A stretch of 64,000 nt of DNA from DATKPE01 sp033854175. GTDB lineage: Bacteria > Bacteroidota > Ignavibacteria > UBA10030 > SZUA-254. Position numbers and translations under genes: made by a program. The DNA is taken from contig JAWOKN010000021.1 in NCBI GenBank assembly GCA_033854175.1, positions 1 to 64,000 of the forward strand, in the 5' to 3' direction. A model generated the notes under the pieces. That model saw only the letters and a list, made by a program, of their open reading frames with translations, was not told the DNA's origin and did no database searches. Shown piece by piece: positions 34,192 through 43,200 of the stretch (positions are counted from its first letter, which is position 1; every line of letters starts with the position of its first letter).

Positions 34192-36168
34192 TTAATTGCG
34201 AAACTCCCAGCTGACGCCGAACCGGAGTGACCGGTCGACCATCGGGTAGAGGGCATTCACGAAGTATTGCTGGTCGAGCAGATTCGCCAGGATGATGTGG
34301 AGATAGGCATCACCGAGTTTGGCCATGACCACGAGGTTGAGAACGGCGGTGTTGGGGATCTCCAGTTCCTGCCCTCCGGGCAGATACGTGAGAGCCTGCT
34401 GGTCGAATGTTCTTCCCCAGTAGGCTGAAAATGCACGGCATTGGATACCGGCTTTCAGCTGCAGATGGTGTTGAAGGAGGGTATCCCAGAAGTAGATCCC
34501 TCCATCGGCGCTCCATCGCGGAAGCGTCACCAGCGAATCCTGCGGATCGTCAACATCAAGGTATTGTGCCGTGCCTGCGAGGACAAAACTCCCCGCGCGT
34601 ACGTTGACCTGGGTTGCAGCTCCCCGGAGGATTCTTTTCTCATGCGGGACGAAGGCCCATTCAACGGGGAGATCGATGACGGGGTTGGGTCCGACGGAGA
34701 ATGCGTTCTGGATATTCCTGTGAAAAAAATCAATTTCAGCCGTCATGAAGGGCGCGTCACGAAGACGGAGGCCGGCTTCGAAGAGATCATGCACCTCGGG
34801 ATCCCTGAGGGTTGTGATGATGACCCCCGGGGTTCCGTCATACTCCGATGTGGGGAAGCGTTTTGAATGGGAGTATCCCGCGAAAAGCTCGACGGACGGA
34901 GCTGGCTCGAGGGACACATCGGTTCCGTAGGAGAGCGAGGAGGGAGTATGTCCGGTGATATTTTCAAGACGCACGGAGGGTGTGAGCTGAATGAGCCCGA
35001 TCGGGTGAAGACGACCGATTCCGAAGAGGCTTCCGGTATGATCGGATGTGTTTTCGTACCACCGCATCCACCGATATTCCCCGCCAAACGTGATGCCGAC
35101 CTGTTCGACATTCCACTGGTGGTCGAACCGTACACCGTACCAGCGTGAAGCCTGGTCCTGTTGGATAAATATTCCGTTTGAAGGAAAGCGGTTTTCCTCG
35201 TCGCGGTATTCCCGGCGCTGGTTGGAATAATAGAGGGTGAGGGTGGATACGCCGTTTGTGTCGCCGGGAAATCTGTGGGCAAGGTTCAGCTGGAGATCGT
35301 GCCGGAAGACCTTTTCGTACGCATCGCCGTTCTCGATCGTCGCCAGATAGGGATTGTACACGGTGTCCGGTGAGGCGCTCTGAATGCCGCTGAAGAGTCC
35401 CACATAGCTCTGGTTGTAATTGTCCGATGCCGCGATATTGACATAATCGCTCAGATTATAGCGGAGTTTTGCTCTGCCGTTCCAGTGGTCTTCATTGCTG
35501 TTGCCATATCTCCCGCCGTAGGTTGCGTGAAAGGCGCCGAGTGTCAGGTTGAGATTGCGGATCAGATCCTGGCTCAGGACGGCGTCGATGAGCGCCTGAC
35601 CGTATGCCGTCTCGCTGTACCGGAGATGGGAATACGGGCGGATGGCTTTTTTGCTGAGGCTGAGAATATTGACAACCGCATCCGGGCTGTTCATGCCATA
35701 CACATAGGCCTCTGTCCCGCTGATGAATTCAATGCGGTCGATGTTTTCCGTCGGATAGTAGTTGAGGTTGTACGTACCGCTTGTCCCGTCATTGAGCGGT
35801 GCACCATCGCTCAAAACCTGGATTCTCCTGGCGTCGGCCCCCTCGAAAAATACCTGTTGCCATTGGCCGGGTGCCCCGAATTCCAAAACAGAAAAGCCGG
35901 CCTTTTCGCTCAGGAGATCGCCGAGATAACGATAGTCCGCGAACTGTTTCTCAGAGTCGGTGATTACCTGATCGGGGGGAAGTGAGCGGTTGATCGATCC
36001 CATCAGGGGTATCGGGATTCTCGGTTTGAAGAGGGTGTCAGGCTGCGGGGATTTGGTTGTATCGGTACGGGTTGAGTCGGCGGTTACGCCCTGACCGGCC
36101 ATTTGCTCAGGGAGAAGCACAGATACGATGACAAGCCAGTACTGCAGATGCCGAAGAAGTCGTCTCAT
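34192..36168 (-). CDS. TonB-dependent outer-membrane receptor
   Basis: 658 residues. A signal peptide (LQYWLVIVSVLLPEQMAGQG) precedes a short linker and a plug domain at about 85-185 (LLSEKAGFSVLEFGAPGQW, IQVLSDGAPLNDGTSG, IDRIEFISGTEAYVYG). The remainder is beta-rich in barrel-type strands and ends FGVSWEFRN. The carboxypeptidase-like N-terminal domain common in Bacteroidota SusC proteins is missing, so this is more like siderophore or vitamin receptors. No SusD partner is adjacent, and the substrate is unknown. Confidence 0.88.
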   Translation of the reverse strand: MRRLLRHLQYWLVIVSVLLPEQMAGQGVTADSTRTDTTKSPQPDTLFKPRIPIPLMGSINRSLPPDQVITDSEKQFADYRYLGDLLSEKAGFSVLEFGAPGQWQQVFFEGADARRIQVLSDGAPLNDGTSGTYNLNYYPTENIDRIEFISGTEAYVYGMNSPDAVVNILSLSKKAIRPYSHLRYSETAYGQALIDAVLSQDLIRNLNLTLGAFHATYGGRYGNSNEDHWNGRAKLRYNLSDYVNIAASDNYNQSYVGLFSGIQSASPDTVYNPYLATIENGDAYEKVFRHDLQLNLAHRFPGDTNGVSTLTLYYSNQRREYRDEENRFPSNGIFIQQDQASRWYGVRFDHQWNVEQVGITFGGEYRWMRWYENTSDHTGSLFGIGRLHPIGLIQLTPSVRLENITGHTPSSLSYGTDVSLEPAPSVELFAGYSHSKRFPTSEYDGTPGVIITTLRDPEVHDLFEAGLRLRDAPFMTAEIDFFHRNIQNAFSVGPNPVIDLPVEWAFVPHEKRILRGAATQVNVRAGSFVLAGTAQYLDVDDPQDSLVTLPRWSADGGIYFWDTLLQHHLQLKAGIQCRAFSAYWGRTFDQQALTYLPGGQELEIPNTAVLNLVVMAKLGDAYLHIILANLLDQQYFVNALYPMVDRSLRFGVSWEFRN

Positions 36169-36253
36169 TGCCCGAAAATATAGAGAAAATTTCGACCAAT
36201 GTAAAAAATCAGGTATGGATCGTCAGTCTGTGAATGCACTCCTGGCCGGCGGC

Positions 36254-36282
36254 GGGGGGGCCGGCCCCCCCCCCGCGGGGGG
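36254..36282. repeat. Two overlapping GC palindromes after ispE
   Basis: A perfect 18-bp palindrome, seven G, CCGG, seven C, lies at 36254-36271. A second perfect palindrome of six C, GC, six G lies at 36269-36282. They share three bases, so one RNA strand could form either of two hairpins. No T-run follows, so it does not look like a Rho-independent terminator. Homopolymer length may be affected by sequencing error. Confidence 0.6.
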
Positions 36283-36288
36283 TGGGTG

Positions 36289-37137
36289 TTATTCGGCTGG
36301 TTGAAAATGGGGTGGCGTGAGATAGGTACGGAAGTGTTTTCCGAGTTTGGATGCTGCAGCCCGGATAGTCGCAGGGTCGGTAAAGAACCCGTAGATGGCC
36401 GATCCGCTGCCGGACATCAGGGCGAACACGGCTCCTTCATCCAAGATTGATTCTTTGATCTTGCGGAGTTCAGGGTGGTGATGGAATACCGGTTGTTCAA
36501 AATCATTCGTGATCGAATGGGACAGTTTTTCCGGGTGCTCGAGAGAGTCGAGGAGGAGGTTTTTCGTAAGACGGATTTTCGGTGCATCGGACGGCTGTAA
36601 CTGCCGGTACGCCCAGGGGGTGGATACCTGGATACCCGGGGCGACGATTAAAATCCAGAAGCCAACATCCAGGGGAAAATATTCAAGTACGTCTCCCCGT
36701 CCCGTGGCCAGTGCGCTCTGCCGGTGCAGAAAATAGGGGACATCAGAGCCGAGCCGGAGGGCATATTCATGCAGTCGTTGTCCCGAGAGGTTCAGATTCC
36801 AGAATGTGTTCAGCCCGGTAAGTGTGGCGGCTGCGTCGGAACTGCCTCCTCCGAGGCCGGCTCCCACGGGGATACGCTTTGTCAGTGTGATCTGAACCCC
36901 CCGTATCGTATGGCATTCCCCGGCAATGGTCTGTGCCGCGCGGAGGCAGAGATTCGTCTCGTCCGGGGGGACGTCTGTTGAATCACACTTCAGGATGATT
37001 GTTGATGATGGCTGGAGGTCAAGCTCGTCGTAGATATTCACCAGGTGGAACACCGTTTCGAGATTGTGAAACCCGTCCTCTCTCTTTCCGAGGATATTGA
37101 GGCCGATATTGATTTTTGCGTAAGCCCTGATGCTCAT
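36289..37137 (-). CDS. ispE: 4-(cytidine-5'-diphospho)-2-C-methyl-D-erythritol kinase
   Basis: 282 residues from ATG 37137. IspE phosphorylates CDP-methylerythritol in the MEP isoprenoid pathway. The GHMP-kinase ATP loop is PVGAGLGGGSSDAAATL; the N-terminus AYAKINIGLNILGKREDGFHNLET (in two blocks) and the C-terminal MSGSGSAIYG are diagnostic. The longer frame to 37176 adds 13 non-family residues. It is divergent from kdsA across a 214-base region containing a run of 11 G. Confidence 0.95.
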   Translation of the reverse strand: MSIRAYAKINIGLNILGKREDGFHNLETVFHLVNIYDELDLQPSSTIILKCDSTDVPPDETNLCLRAAQTIAGECHTIRGVQITLTKRIPVGAGLGGGSSDAAATLTGLNTFWNLNLSGQRLHEYALRLGSDVPYFLHRQSALATGRGDVLEYFPLDVGFWILIVAPGIQVSTPWAYRQLQPSDAPKIRLTKNLLLDSLEHPEKLSHSITNDFEQPVFHHHPELRKIKESILDEGAVFALMSGSGSAIYGFFTDPATIRAAASKLGKHFRTYLTPPHFQPAE

Positions 37138-37189
37138 TGGATGGATGAAAATACAGGAATCGCGGGTGAGATGCAAAGGAGGAGGTCTC

Positions 37190-37200
37190 GGGGGGGGGGG
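37190..37200. repeat. Run of 11 G in the ispE-kdsA divergent region
   Basis: Eleven consecutive G lie 53 bases upstream of the ispE start and 112 bases before the kdsA promoter. Such tracts can change length by replication slippage and shift promoter spacing, but no ispE promoter box pair straddling it was identified. The count needs confirmation. Confidence 0.6.
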
Positions 37201-37311
37201 AGAAAATCACCCTGGTTCGGTTTCCGGGGGCGCCGGTTCCGGGATCTTCGATGACGGTCGCAGAGCTCATCGGTCAGGTCCGGATTGCATGGGGGGATCG
37301 GGTCTGCAGTT

Positions 37312-37342
37312 TTTGAATTTCCTCCCTTTTTTTGTAATTTGA
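37312..37342 (+). promoter_or_regulatory. Bacteroidota-type promoter of the Kdo/Lpt operon
   Basis: TTTG at 37312-37315, a 19-base spacer, then TAATTTGA at 37335-37342. The -7 box ends only 9 bases before ATG 37352, so the kdsA leader should be very short. Confidence 0.5.
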
Positions 37343-37351
37343 CGGTGATTC

Positions 37352-38179
37352 ATGATCGCTTGTGGAAAAATAAAGATCGGAGGGGGAAATCCGCTGGTTT
37401 TGATCGCGGGTCCGTGTGTTGTTGAGGGGCGCGAAATTACACTCCGTACCGCTGCCCGCATCCAGAAGATCGCGCGTAAGCACCATATCCCCTTCATTTT
37501 CAAATCGTCATACAAAAAGGCCAACCGCACAAGCGGTGACTCGTTCATGGGAATCGATATGGATGCGGCCCTTGCGATCCTCTCCGAAGTCAAGAAGGAA
37601 ATCGGGGTACCCGTCCTTACCGATATTCACTCCGAGGCTGAAGCCGGGCCTGCGGCGGAGGTGGCTGATATTCTTCAGATCCCGGCATTTTTGTCGCGTC
37701 AGACGGAGATCCTGCAGGCGGCAGGGCGCACGGGCAGGATTGTCAACATCAAGAAGGGTCAGTTCCTCGCACCGCAGGATATGGGGCACCAGGCCGCAAA
37801 AGTCACCTCCACGGGCAACTCCAGGGTGATGCTGACCGAGCGGGGATCGACGTTCGGGTACCATAATCTTGTTGTGGACATGCGTTCGCTCGTCATGATG
37901 CGCTCATTCGGTTTCCCTGTCATTCTGGATGTGACGCACTCCGTCCAGCTGCCGAGTGCCGGTGCAAACGCGTCCGATGGTCAGCCGGAGTTCATATTTC
38001 CCATCGCCCGTGCGGGTGTCGCCGTCGGCGTCGACGGGGTGTTCGTCGAGACGCATCCGGAACCCCGGCGTGCGCTCAGCGATGCCGCCAGCCAGCTGAA
38101 ACTCGATGCTCTGGAGGATCTGGTCCGTCAGATCATGGCCATTGATGTCACTCTGAGAAAAAAAATCCGGATACCATGA
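37352..38179 (+). CDS. kdsA: 3-deoxy-8-phosphooctulonate synthase
   Basis: 275 residues. KdsA condenses arabinose 5-phosphate with PEP to give Kdo 8-phosphate for LPS. Family segments: LIAGPCVVEG, FKSSYKKANRTSGDSF, LTDIHSEAEA, QIPAFLSRQTEIL, NIKKGQFLAPQDM, DVTHSVQLP and VDGVFVETHPEP. The Cys metal ligand of metal-dependent KdsA near the N-terminus is CVVE here, as in many members, so the metal requirement is not settled. First gene of the operon; its stop overlaps kdsC by 4 bases. Confidence 0.96.
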   Translation: MIACGKIKIGGGNPLVLIAGPCVVEGREITLRTAARIQKIARKHHIPFIFKSSYKKANRTSGDSFMGIDMDAALAILSEVKKEIGVPVLTDIHSEAEAGPAAEVADILQIPAFLSRQTEILQAAGRTGRIVNIKKGQFLAPQDMGHQAAKVTSTGNSRVMLTERGSTFGYHNLVVDMRSLVMMRSFGFPVILDVTHSVQLPSAGANASDGQPEFIFPIARAGVAVGVDGVFVETHPEPRRALSDAASQLKLDALEDLVRQIMAIDVTLRKKIRIP

Positions 38180-38673
38180 TGACTCTCCGGCAGAAACTTG
38201 CATCGGTCAGGATGGTTATGCTGGATGTTGACGGGGTTCTGACCGATGGGAGGATTGTCTACGATAATAAAGGGAACGAATTAAAATCCTTCCATGTCCA
38301 TGATGGTTACGGGATAGCCAGGGCGCGGGACCGGGGGATCATGTTCGCCCTGATTACCGGGAGAACATCGAAGATTGTCGCCCGTCGCGGGAAGGAACTC
38401 CGGATCGAAGAAGTGTATCAGGGGGTGCGGGACAAGGTCGCGGTTGTGGAGCATCTCCGGCAAAAATACAATCTGAAAAAAGAGCATATCTGCTGTATCG
38501 CCGACGATGCACACGACAGGGAGTTTCTGCAGGCGGGAAATCTGCGGGTGGCCCCCGCAAATGCCGTCGAGGAAATTAAGTCGATTGTTGATCTTGTCAC
38601 GGCAAAGGCCGGCGGCGCAGGTGCGGTTCGTGAATTGCTCGACAAAATCCTGAAAGCCAAAAATCTTCTTTGA
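38176..38673 (+). CDS. kdsC: 3-deoxy-D-manno-octulosonate 8-phosphate phosphatase
   Basis: 165 residues, HAD superfamily C0 type without a cap. It removes phosphate from Kdo 8-phosphate. Motif I is MLDVDGVLTDG, then ALITGRTS (motif II), and CIADDAHD for motif IV where the typical GDD is ADD. KdsC acts as a tetramer. The start overlaps the end of kdsA (ATGA), and TTG 38670 of the next gene overlaps its stop. Confidence 0.93.
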   Translation: MMTLRQKLASVRMVMLDVDGVLTDGRIVYDNKGNELKSFHVHDGYGIARARDRGIMFALITGRTSKIVARRGKELRIEEVYQGVRDKVAVVEHLRQKYNLKKEHICCIADDAHDREFLQAGNLRVAPANAVEEIKSIVDLVTAKAGGAGAVRELLDKILKAKNLL

Positions 38674-39452
38674 CATGTGTGGGTGTGATTCCGAACGGCG
38701 AATATCCCAGACCCCTTTCCACGCGTGAGCGTGAGTGGATCGATTGGGTTCTCCCGGCCGCAAGAAAGGGTTACGGGGAATTCCGGGCGCGGCTGACTCA
38801 CCTGGTGGTTATCGGTGAAGGCCGGCGGGGGAAGGGAGAGTTTGTTCTCGGGAACGAGGGGGGAACGCCCGATTTCTCGAATCCGCTCCCCCCGGTGTTT
38901 GCATATGGGATGATTGAAACGGACTCGGGAGGGATTTCCATCACCGTCCGCGATATGGCGGATGATCAGGTTTCGGTTGAGATCGTCAGCCAGCGAAGCG
39001 ATGTTATTCCCGAACGGTACGCGGAGCACCGGCGGTGGACGTATTCGACCTGGAATCCGGGTGAAGCCTGCCCGCAGTGCCAGATGGAATGCCGGGAGAT
39101 CCCCATGCGTGGCGACCGGAATGACCTTCCGCAGTATACGCTCGCGGTCTGTCCGGCCGACAGGCGTCTGTGGGTCCACGACGCTTCATCACTGGTCAAC
39201 AGGCTGATCCCCGTGACAAATTTCTACAACGAGCTCATGCTCCACAAGGGCATCCGCGATCCCGGGGTGGCGCTCGATTCAAAAAATCTCTTCAAAAACC
39301 TCCGGGGTTACAGTGACGGGGATCTGCGCATGGCGTTTCGATCGTACAATCAGTTAAAGACCAAGGTGCCGGGGGAGGGTTTTCCCCCGATGGAGGGGGC
39401 GAAAGAAAAAATATCGCTAAAAAAGATCCTTCATTTATTTAAAAAAACATGA
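38670..39452 (+). CDS. Unrecognised Cys-motif protein in the Kdo operon
   Basis: 260 residues from TTG 38670; GTG 38679 is an alternative. No family was recognised. It is soluble, with no signal peptide. The N-terminal half is beta-rich (LTHLVVIGEGRRGKGEFVLGN in two parts). A CPQCQMEC cluster at about 133-140 may bind zinc or a disulfide pair, and another Cys lies in YTLAVCPADRR. The C-terminal ~40 residues are basic and end KKILHLFKKT. Stop and start overlap both kdsC and kdsD (ATGA), so it is translated in step with Kdo enzymes. A role in LPS core regulation or a scaffold is speculation. Confidence 0.75.
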   Translation: MTCVGVIPNGEYPRPLSTREREWIDWVLPAARKGYGEFRARLTHLVVIGEGRRGKGEFVLGNEGGTPDFSNPLPPVFAYGMIETDSGGISITVRDMADDQVSVEIVSQRSDVIPERYAEHRRWTYSTWNPGEACPQCQMECREIPMRGDRNDLPQYTLAVCPADRRLWVHDASSLVNRLIPVTNFYNELMLHKGIRDPGVALDSKNLFKNLRGYSDGDLRMAFRSYNQLKTKVPGEGFPPMEGAKEKISLKKILHLFKKT

Positions 39453-40426
39453 ATACGGTGATTCGAAGGGGACAGGAGGTAATCCGCATTGAAGCGGAAG
39501 CTGTTGCGGCGCTTGAGCACCGCATCGGGGAGGATTTTGCAAAGGCTGTCGAGATGGTGTATCGCTGTGCGGGTCGTGTGGTGATCACCGGTGTCGGGAA
39601 ATCGGGCATCGTCGGCCGCAAGATTGTCGCGACGCTCAACTCCACCGGCACGCCGTCCCTGTTTCTCCATCCCTCTGATGCGATGCATGGTGACCTGGGC
39701 ATGGTCCGGAAGGAGGATGTCGTCATCCTGATTTCAAAAAGCGGGGACACCCCCGAGCTGCACACTCTCATACCGATGTTAAAGCGGATCGGTGTTCCGA
39801 TCATCGCGATGTTCGGAACTCCGGGGGCCCGGTTGTCCGATGTTGCCGACATTGTTCTGGATGTCAGTGTGAAGGAGGAGGCGTGCCCGTATGATCTGGC
39901 TCCAACCTCATCGACAACGGCCACGCTTGCCCTCGGTGACGCGCTTTCGATGGCACTCCTGGATCGCCGGCAGTTTACCGCAGAGGAGTTCGCCCTCTAT
40001 CATCCCGGCGGAACGCTCGGAAAACGACTGTTGTTGAAAGTCGGGGAGATGATGGTGGCCGGCGATGCGGTCCCGAGGGTCCACAAGGATATCCCCATCC
40101 GTGATGCAATCCTGGAAATGACGTCCAAACGTCTCGGTGCGACCTGCGTTGTGGATAATGACGCAAGACTCATCGGCATCATCACCGACGGGGATCTCCG
40201 GCGGCTTCTGCAGAAGACAACCGATGTAACCCAGGTCACCGCAGGAATGGCCATGAACAAACACCCCAAGACCATTACAAAAGACCACCTCGCAGCGGTT
40301 GCCCTTCAGGAAATGGAGGCGCACAACATAACGCAGCTGGTCATCGTGGATGCCGACCAGCATCCGATCGGCATTGTTCATCTTCATGACCTGGTGAAGG
40401 CAGGATTGGGAGGGGAAACAGCCTGA
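39449..40426 (+). CDS. kdsD: Arabinose 5-phosphate isomerase
   Basis: 325 residues. KdsD interconverts ribulose 5-phosphate and arabinose 5-phosphate, the first committed step to Kdo. SIS domain at about 35-180 with GVGKSGIVGRKIVATLNSTG and ISKSGDTPEL; two CBS domains follow (about 205-320), a common architecture. The AELALYHPGG-type link is present as AEEFALYHPGGTLGKRLL. With kdsA and kdsC it gives most of the Kdo pathway in one operon; kdsB and waaA are not in this window. Confidence 0.95.
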   Translation: MNTVIRRGQEVIRIEAEAVAALEHRIGEDFAKAVEMVYRCAGRVVITGVGKSGIVGRKIVATLNSTGTPSLFLHPSDAMHGDLGMVRKEDVVILISKSGDTPELHTLIPMLKRIGVPIIAMFGTPGARLSDVADIVLDVSVKEEACPYDLAPTSSTTATLALGDALSMALLDRRQFTAEEFALYHPGGTLGKRLLLKVGEMMVAGDAVPRVHKDIPIRDAILEMTSKRLGATCVVDNDARLIGIITDGDLRRLLQKTTDVTQVTAGMAMNKHPKTITKDHLAAVALQEMEAHNITQLVIVDADQHPIGIVHLHDLVKAGLGGETA

Positions 40427-40443
40427 GTAACCGCCTTTCAGCG

Positions 40444-41013
40444 ATGGATTCAAAACCCAAACGGCAGGTTCCGCCCGGCCCGTCTCTCATCATTTTTGTC
40501 ATCCTCCTGATACACGTTCTGGGGTGTTCCGAGGAAAAAATCAAGCCATCGGTCATTTCCTCCCGGCTCGGCGGGGATATCCCCACACAGGAGAGCTGGA
40601 ATGCAAAGATCGTGTTTACCGATTCCGGCAGGCTCACCGGGATTCTCCACGCCGGACACATCGCTATGTTTGAGCAGAAAAAATATACGCTCCTCGACTC
40701 GAATATCACGGTCGATTTTTTCGATCAGCAGCAGCATCATACCTCGGTCCTGACCGCGCTCTCCGGGAGGGTGAATGATCTGAATCATGATTTTGAAGCG
40801 CATGGGAACGTCGTCGTGGTATCCGACAGCGGCACGACGCTGAGGACTGACGAATTGTACTGGAACAATGCGACCCAGCAGGTGACCACGCCGGCTTTTG
40901 TCGATATCACCTCTCCCACGGAACACATCCAGGGTCACGGTTTTGAATCCGACCAGAGTCTGAAGCATTACACGATTTTCAAGGTGACGGGGCAGGCGAA
41001 GACACATGATTAG
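40444..41013 (+). CDS. lptC: LPS export protein LptC
   Basis: 189 residues. LptC is a bitopic inner-membrane protein that receives LPS from LptBFG and passes it to LptA. One N-terminal hydrophobic segment ends in LIHVLGCSEE, which is also a lipobox-like Cys. The remaining beta-jellyroll has DSNITVDFFD, GRVNDLNHDFEAHGNVVVVSDSGTTL (in two parts) and LRTDELYWN, all typical. It overlaps the next gene by 8 bases. Confidence 0.85.
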   Translation: MDSKPKRQVPPGPSLIIFVILLIHVLGCSEEKIKPSVISSRLGGDIPTQESWNAKIVFTDSGRLTGILHAGHIAMFEQKKYTLLDSNITVDFFDQQQHHTSVLTALSGRVNDLNHDFEAHGNVVVVSDSGTTLRTDELYWNNATQQVTTPAFVDITSPTEHIQGHGFESDQSLKHYTIFKVTGQAKTHD

Positions 41014-42322
41014 CCAATCCGCAAGGTTCCGGGCGGGGGGTGTGGCCGCCCTCCTGCTGGTCGTTACCGCACTTCTCACCCCAAGCCGTCTGTTTGCCCA
41101 GGATGACGACAAGGTCGTCATCCTCAACCATGCCGACAGTCTTGTCGGCGGGGAGATCAACGGTGAGCGTGTCAAAGAGCTCTACGGGAACGTGCAGTTT
41201 ACGCAGGGGAAGGTCACCCTGAGATGCCGTAAGGCGGTGCAGTTCCTGACAAGCAAGAAGATCGGTCTTGAAGGAGACGTCGAGGTCCTTGACAGCGCCA
41301 CCCGCATGGTCACCATGCGAGGAATGTATTACAGCGATGACCGGATAGCCGAGGCTTTTGACCGTGTCATGGTGGAGGATGCCAACACGACCCTGAAGGC
41401 AGATTACGGCAAATATTTTGTCAGGGAGAAAAGGGCCTATTTTAAGACCAATGTGAGCGTCGAGGATACCGGGTCGGTGATGACGTGTGATGAACTGACG
41501 TATTACCGCGACCTGCAGAAATCGATCGCCACCGGGAAGGTGGTCATCATGAATCACGCCCGCACCATGACGATCACGGGGGCGCATTTCGAAAACTACC
41601 GCAAAGAGCATTACAGCAGGATGACCGAACGGCCAAAATTCGTCGAGGTGGACACGGCGGGGGGGCACAAGGATACGCTGACCGTGCTGAGCCGGATCAT
41701 GGAATCGTATCAGGACCCTGATGAGCGGCTTATTGCCACCGACAGTGTCAGGATCATTCACTCCGAAATGCAGGGTCAGTCGGGGTATGCGGTATTTTTT
41801 ACAAAACTTGACAGCATCATACTCCGTCAGTCCCCGATGATCTGGTACACGACTGACAGCGGTCAGCAGAACCAGCTTTCAGGGGATTCGGTCTTTTTGC
41901 ATCTGGTGAAACGCAAGCTCGACCGTATTGATGTCCGCGGACATGCTGTCGCCCTTGCGGAAGCCGATTCCCTCTATCCCGGCCGGTACAATCAGATGAC
42001 CGGACAGGAGATTGTGATGTATTTCAGGGAAAATAAAATCCTCCGGATTGATGTGAATGTCACGGCGACGAGCCTCTACTATCTCTTTGACGGCAGGAAG
42101 CCGAACGGTCTGAACAAAACATCCGGTGATCAGGTCAGGATAACATTTCTCAACGGCAAGATCGACAAGCTGAAAGTCATGAACAGCGTCGAAGGGCAGT
42201 ACTACCCTGAACGGCTCGTCGCACACCGGGAGACCGAGTACAACCTCCCGGGATTTAACTGGAAGGGACGGCAGGGAAAAACCCAGCAGGCGGAAGTCCA
42301 GGGAAGGGCAGTCCCCAAATAA
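41006..42322 (+). CDS. OstA/LptA-like periplasmic LPS transport protein
   Basis: 438 residues, far longer than E. coli LptA (185). After a signal peptide ending RLFAQ, repeated jellyroll units of the OstA type are visible: ELYGNVQFTQGKVTLRCRKAVQ, KKIGLEGDVEVLDSATRMVTM, YFKTNVSVEDTGSVMTCDELTYY (cut to 20 or fewer per unit). Bacteroidota and relatives often have such long OstA-like proteins in place of LptA. It would form the periplasmic bridge for LPS. LptD is not in this window. Confidence 0.85.
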   Translation: MISQSARFRAGGVAALLLVVTALLTPSRLFAQDDDKVVILNHADSLVGGEINGERVKELYGNVQFTQGKVTLRCRKAVQFLTSKKIGLEGDVEVLDSATRMVTMRGMYYSDDRIAEAFDRVMVEDANTTLKADYGKYFVREKRAYFKTNVSVEDTGSVMTCDELTYYRDLQKSIATGKVVIMNHARTMTITGAHFENYRKEHYSRMTERPKFVEVDTAGGHKDTLTVLSRIMESYQDPDERLIATDSVRIIHSEMQGQSGYAVFFTKLDSIILRQSPMIWYTTDSGQQNQLSGDSVFLHLVKRKLDRIDVRGHAVALAEADSLYPGRYNQMTGQEIVMYFRENKILRIDVNVTATSLYYLFDGRKPNGLNKTSGDQVRITFLNGKIDKLKVMNSVEGQYYPERLVAHRETEYNLPGFNWKGRQGKTQQAEVQGRAVPK

Positions 42323-42396
42323 CCGGCATTTCCCACGTGTCCCATGCACGTCCGTGCGGGCATCTCAAACGAAATTTATGTACATTTACGACCTGA

Positions 42397-43182
42397 ATGA
42401 AAAAAGAGACCGAAGATAGTGAAACATCACGCGGCAAAGTCGATCACCTTCTGACTCTCCGGGGTGAGGGTTTGGGCAAGAGATACAAGAAACGGTTTGT
42501 GGTGAGCGACGTGAATATAGAGGTGAAACAATGCGAAGTGGTGGGTTTGCTCGGACCAAACGGCGCGGGGAAAACCACAACGTTTTACATCGTTGTCGGC
42601 ATGATCCGACCCACTTCCGGGAAGGTGTTCATCGACCAGGCTGAAATCACCCGCGAACCGATGTACAGGCGGGCCAGAATGGGTATAGGATACCTTTCAC
42701 AGGAGGCCTCGATCTTCAGGAAAATGACCGTAAAGGAGAATATTCTGTCGGTCCTCGAGATGATGAAACTTCCCCGTCCCGAGCGCGAGCCGCGCTGTGA
42801 GCAGCTGATGGGTGATTTCGGGATCACCCATATTGCCAACCACAAGGGATACACTCTTTCGGGCGGAGAGCGGCGGCGGACGGAAATTGCGCGTGCGCTG
42901 GCAACCAATCCGAAATTTATCCTTCTGGACGAGCCTTTTGCCGGTATTGATCCGATCGCTGTCGAGGATATCATGCGCATCGTCCAGAATCTGAAGAATC
43001 GCAACATCGGCGTTCTGGTCACCGATCACAATGTCCATGAAACCCTGTCGATAACCGACCGCTCCTATCTCCTGTTCGAGGGAAAGATCATAAAGTCCGG
43101 CACGGCCGAGTTTCTGGCCAATGACGCCGAAGCCCGCAGGCTCTATCTTGGGGAGAAGTTCAAGCTGGACAGGTATCAGTAA
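42397..43182 (+). CDS. lptB: LPS export ABC ATPase LptB
   Basis: 261 residues. LptB drives extraction of LPS by LptFG. Walker A LLGPNGAGKTTTFYI (about 48-56), Q-loop GYLSQEASIF, signature YTLSGGERRRTEIARAL, Walker B FILLDEPFAGIDPIAV and switch His VLVTDHNVHE are all present. The C-terminus (FKLDRYQ) is the LptB-specific tail. It follows ostA by 74 bases. LptF and LptG are not in the window. Confidence 0.95.
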   Translation: MKKETEDSETSRGKVDHLLTLRGEGLGKRYKKRFVVSDVNIEVKQCEVVGLLGPNGAGKTTTFYIVVGMIRPTSGKVFIDQAEITREPMYRRARMGIGYLSQEASIFRKMTVKENILSVLEMMKLPRPEREPRCEQLMGDFGITHIANHKGYTLSGGERRRTEIARALATNPKFILLDEPFAGIDPIAVEDIMRIVQNLKNRNIGVLVTDHNVHETLSITDRSYLLFEGKIIKSGTAEFLANDAEARRLYLGEKFKLDRYQ

Positions 43183-43200
43183 AATGCCGGTGGCGTCCGG

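Noticed and set aside
37190..37200. Poly-G tract as proof of phase variation
   Set aside because: No promoter straddles it convincingly and homopolymer length may be a sequencing artefact; kept only as a low-weight finding.
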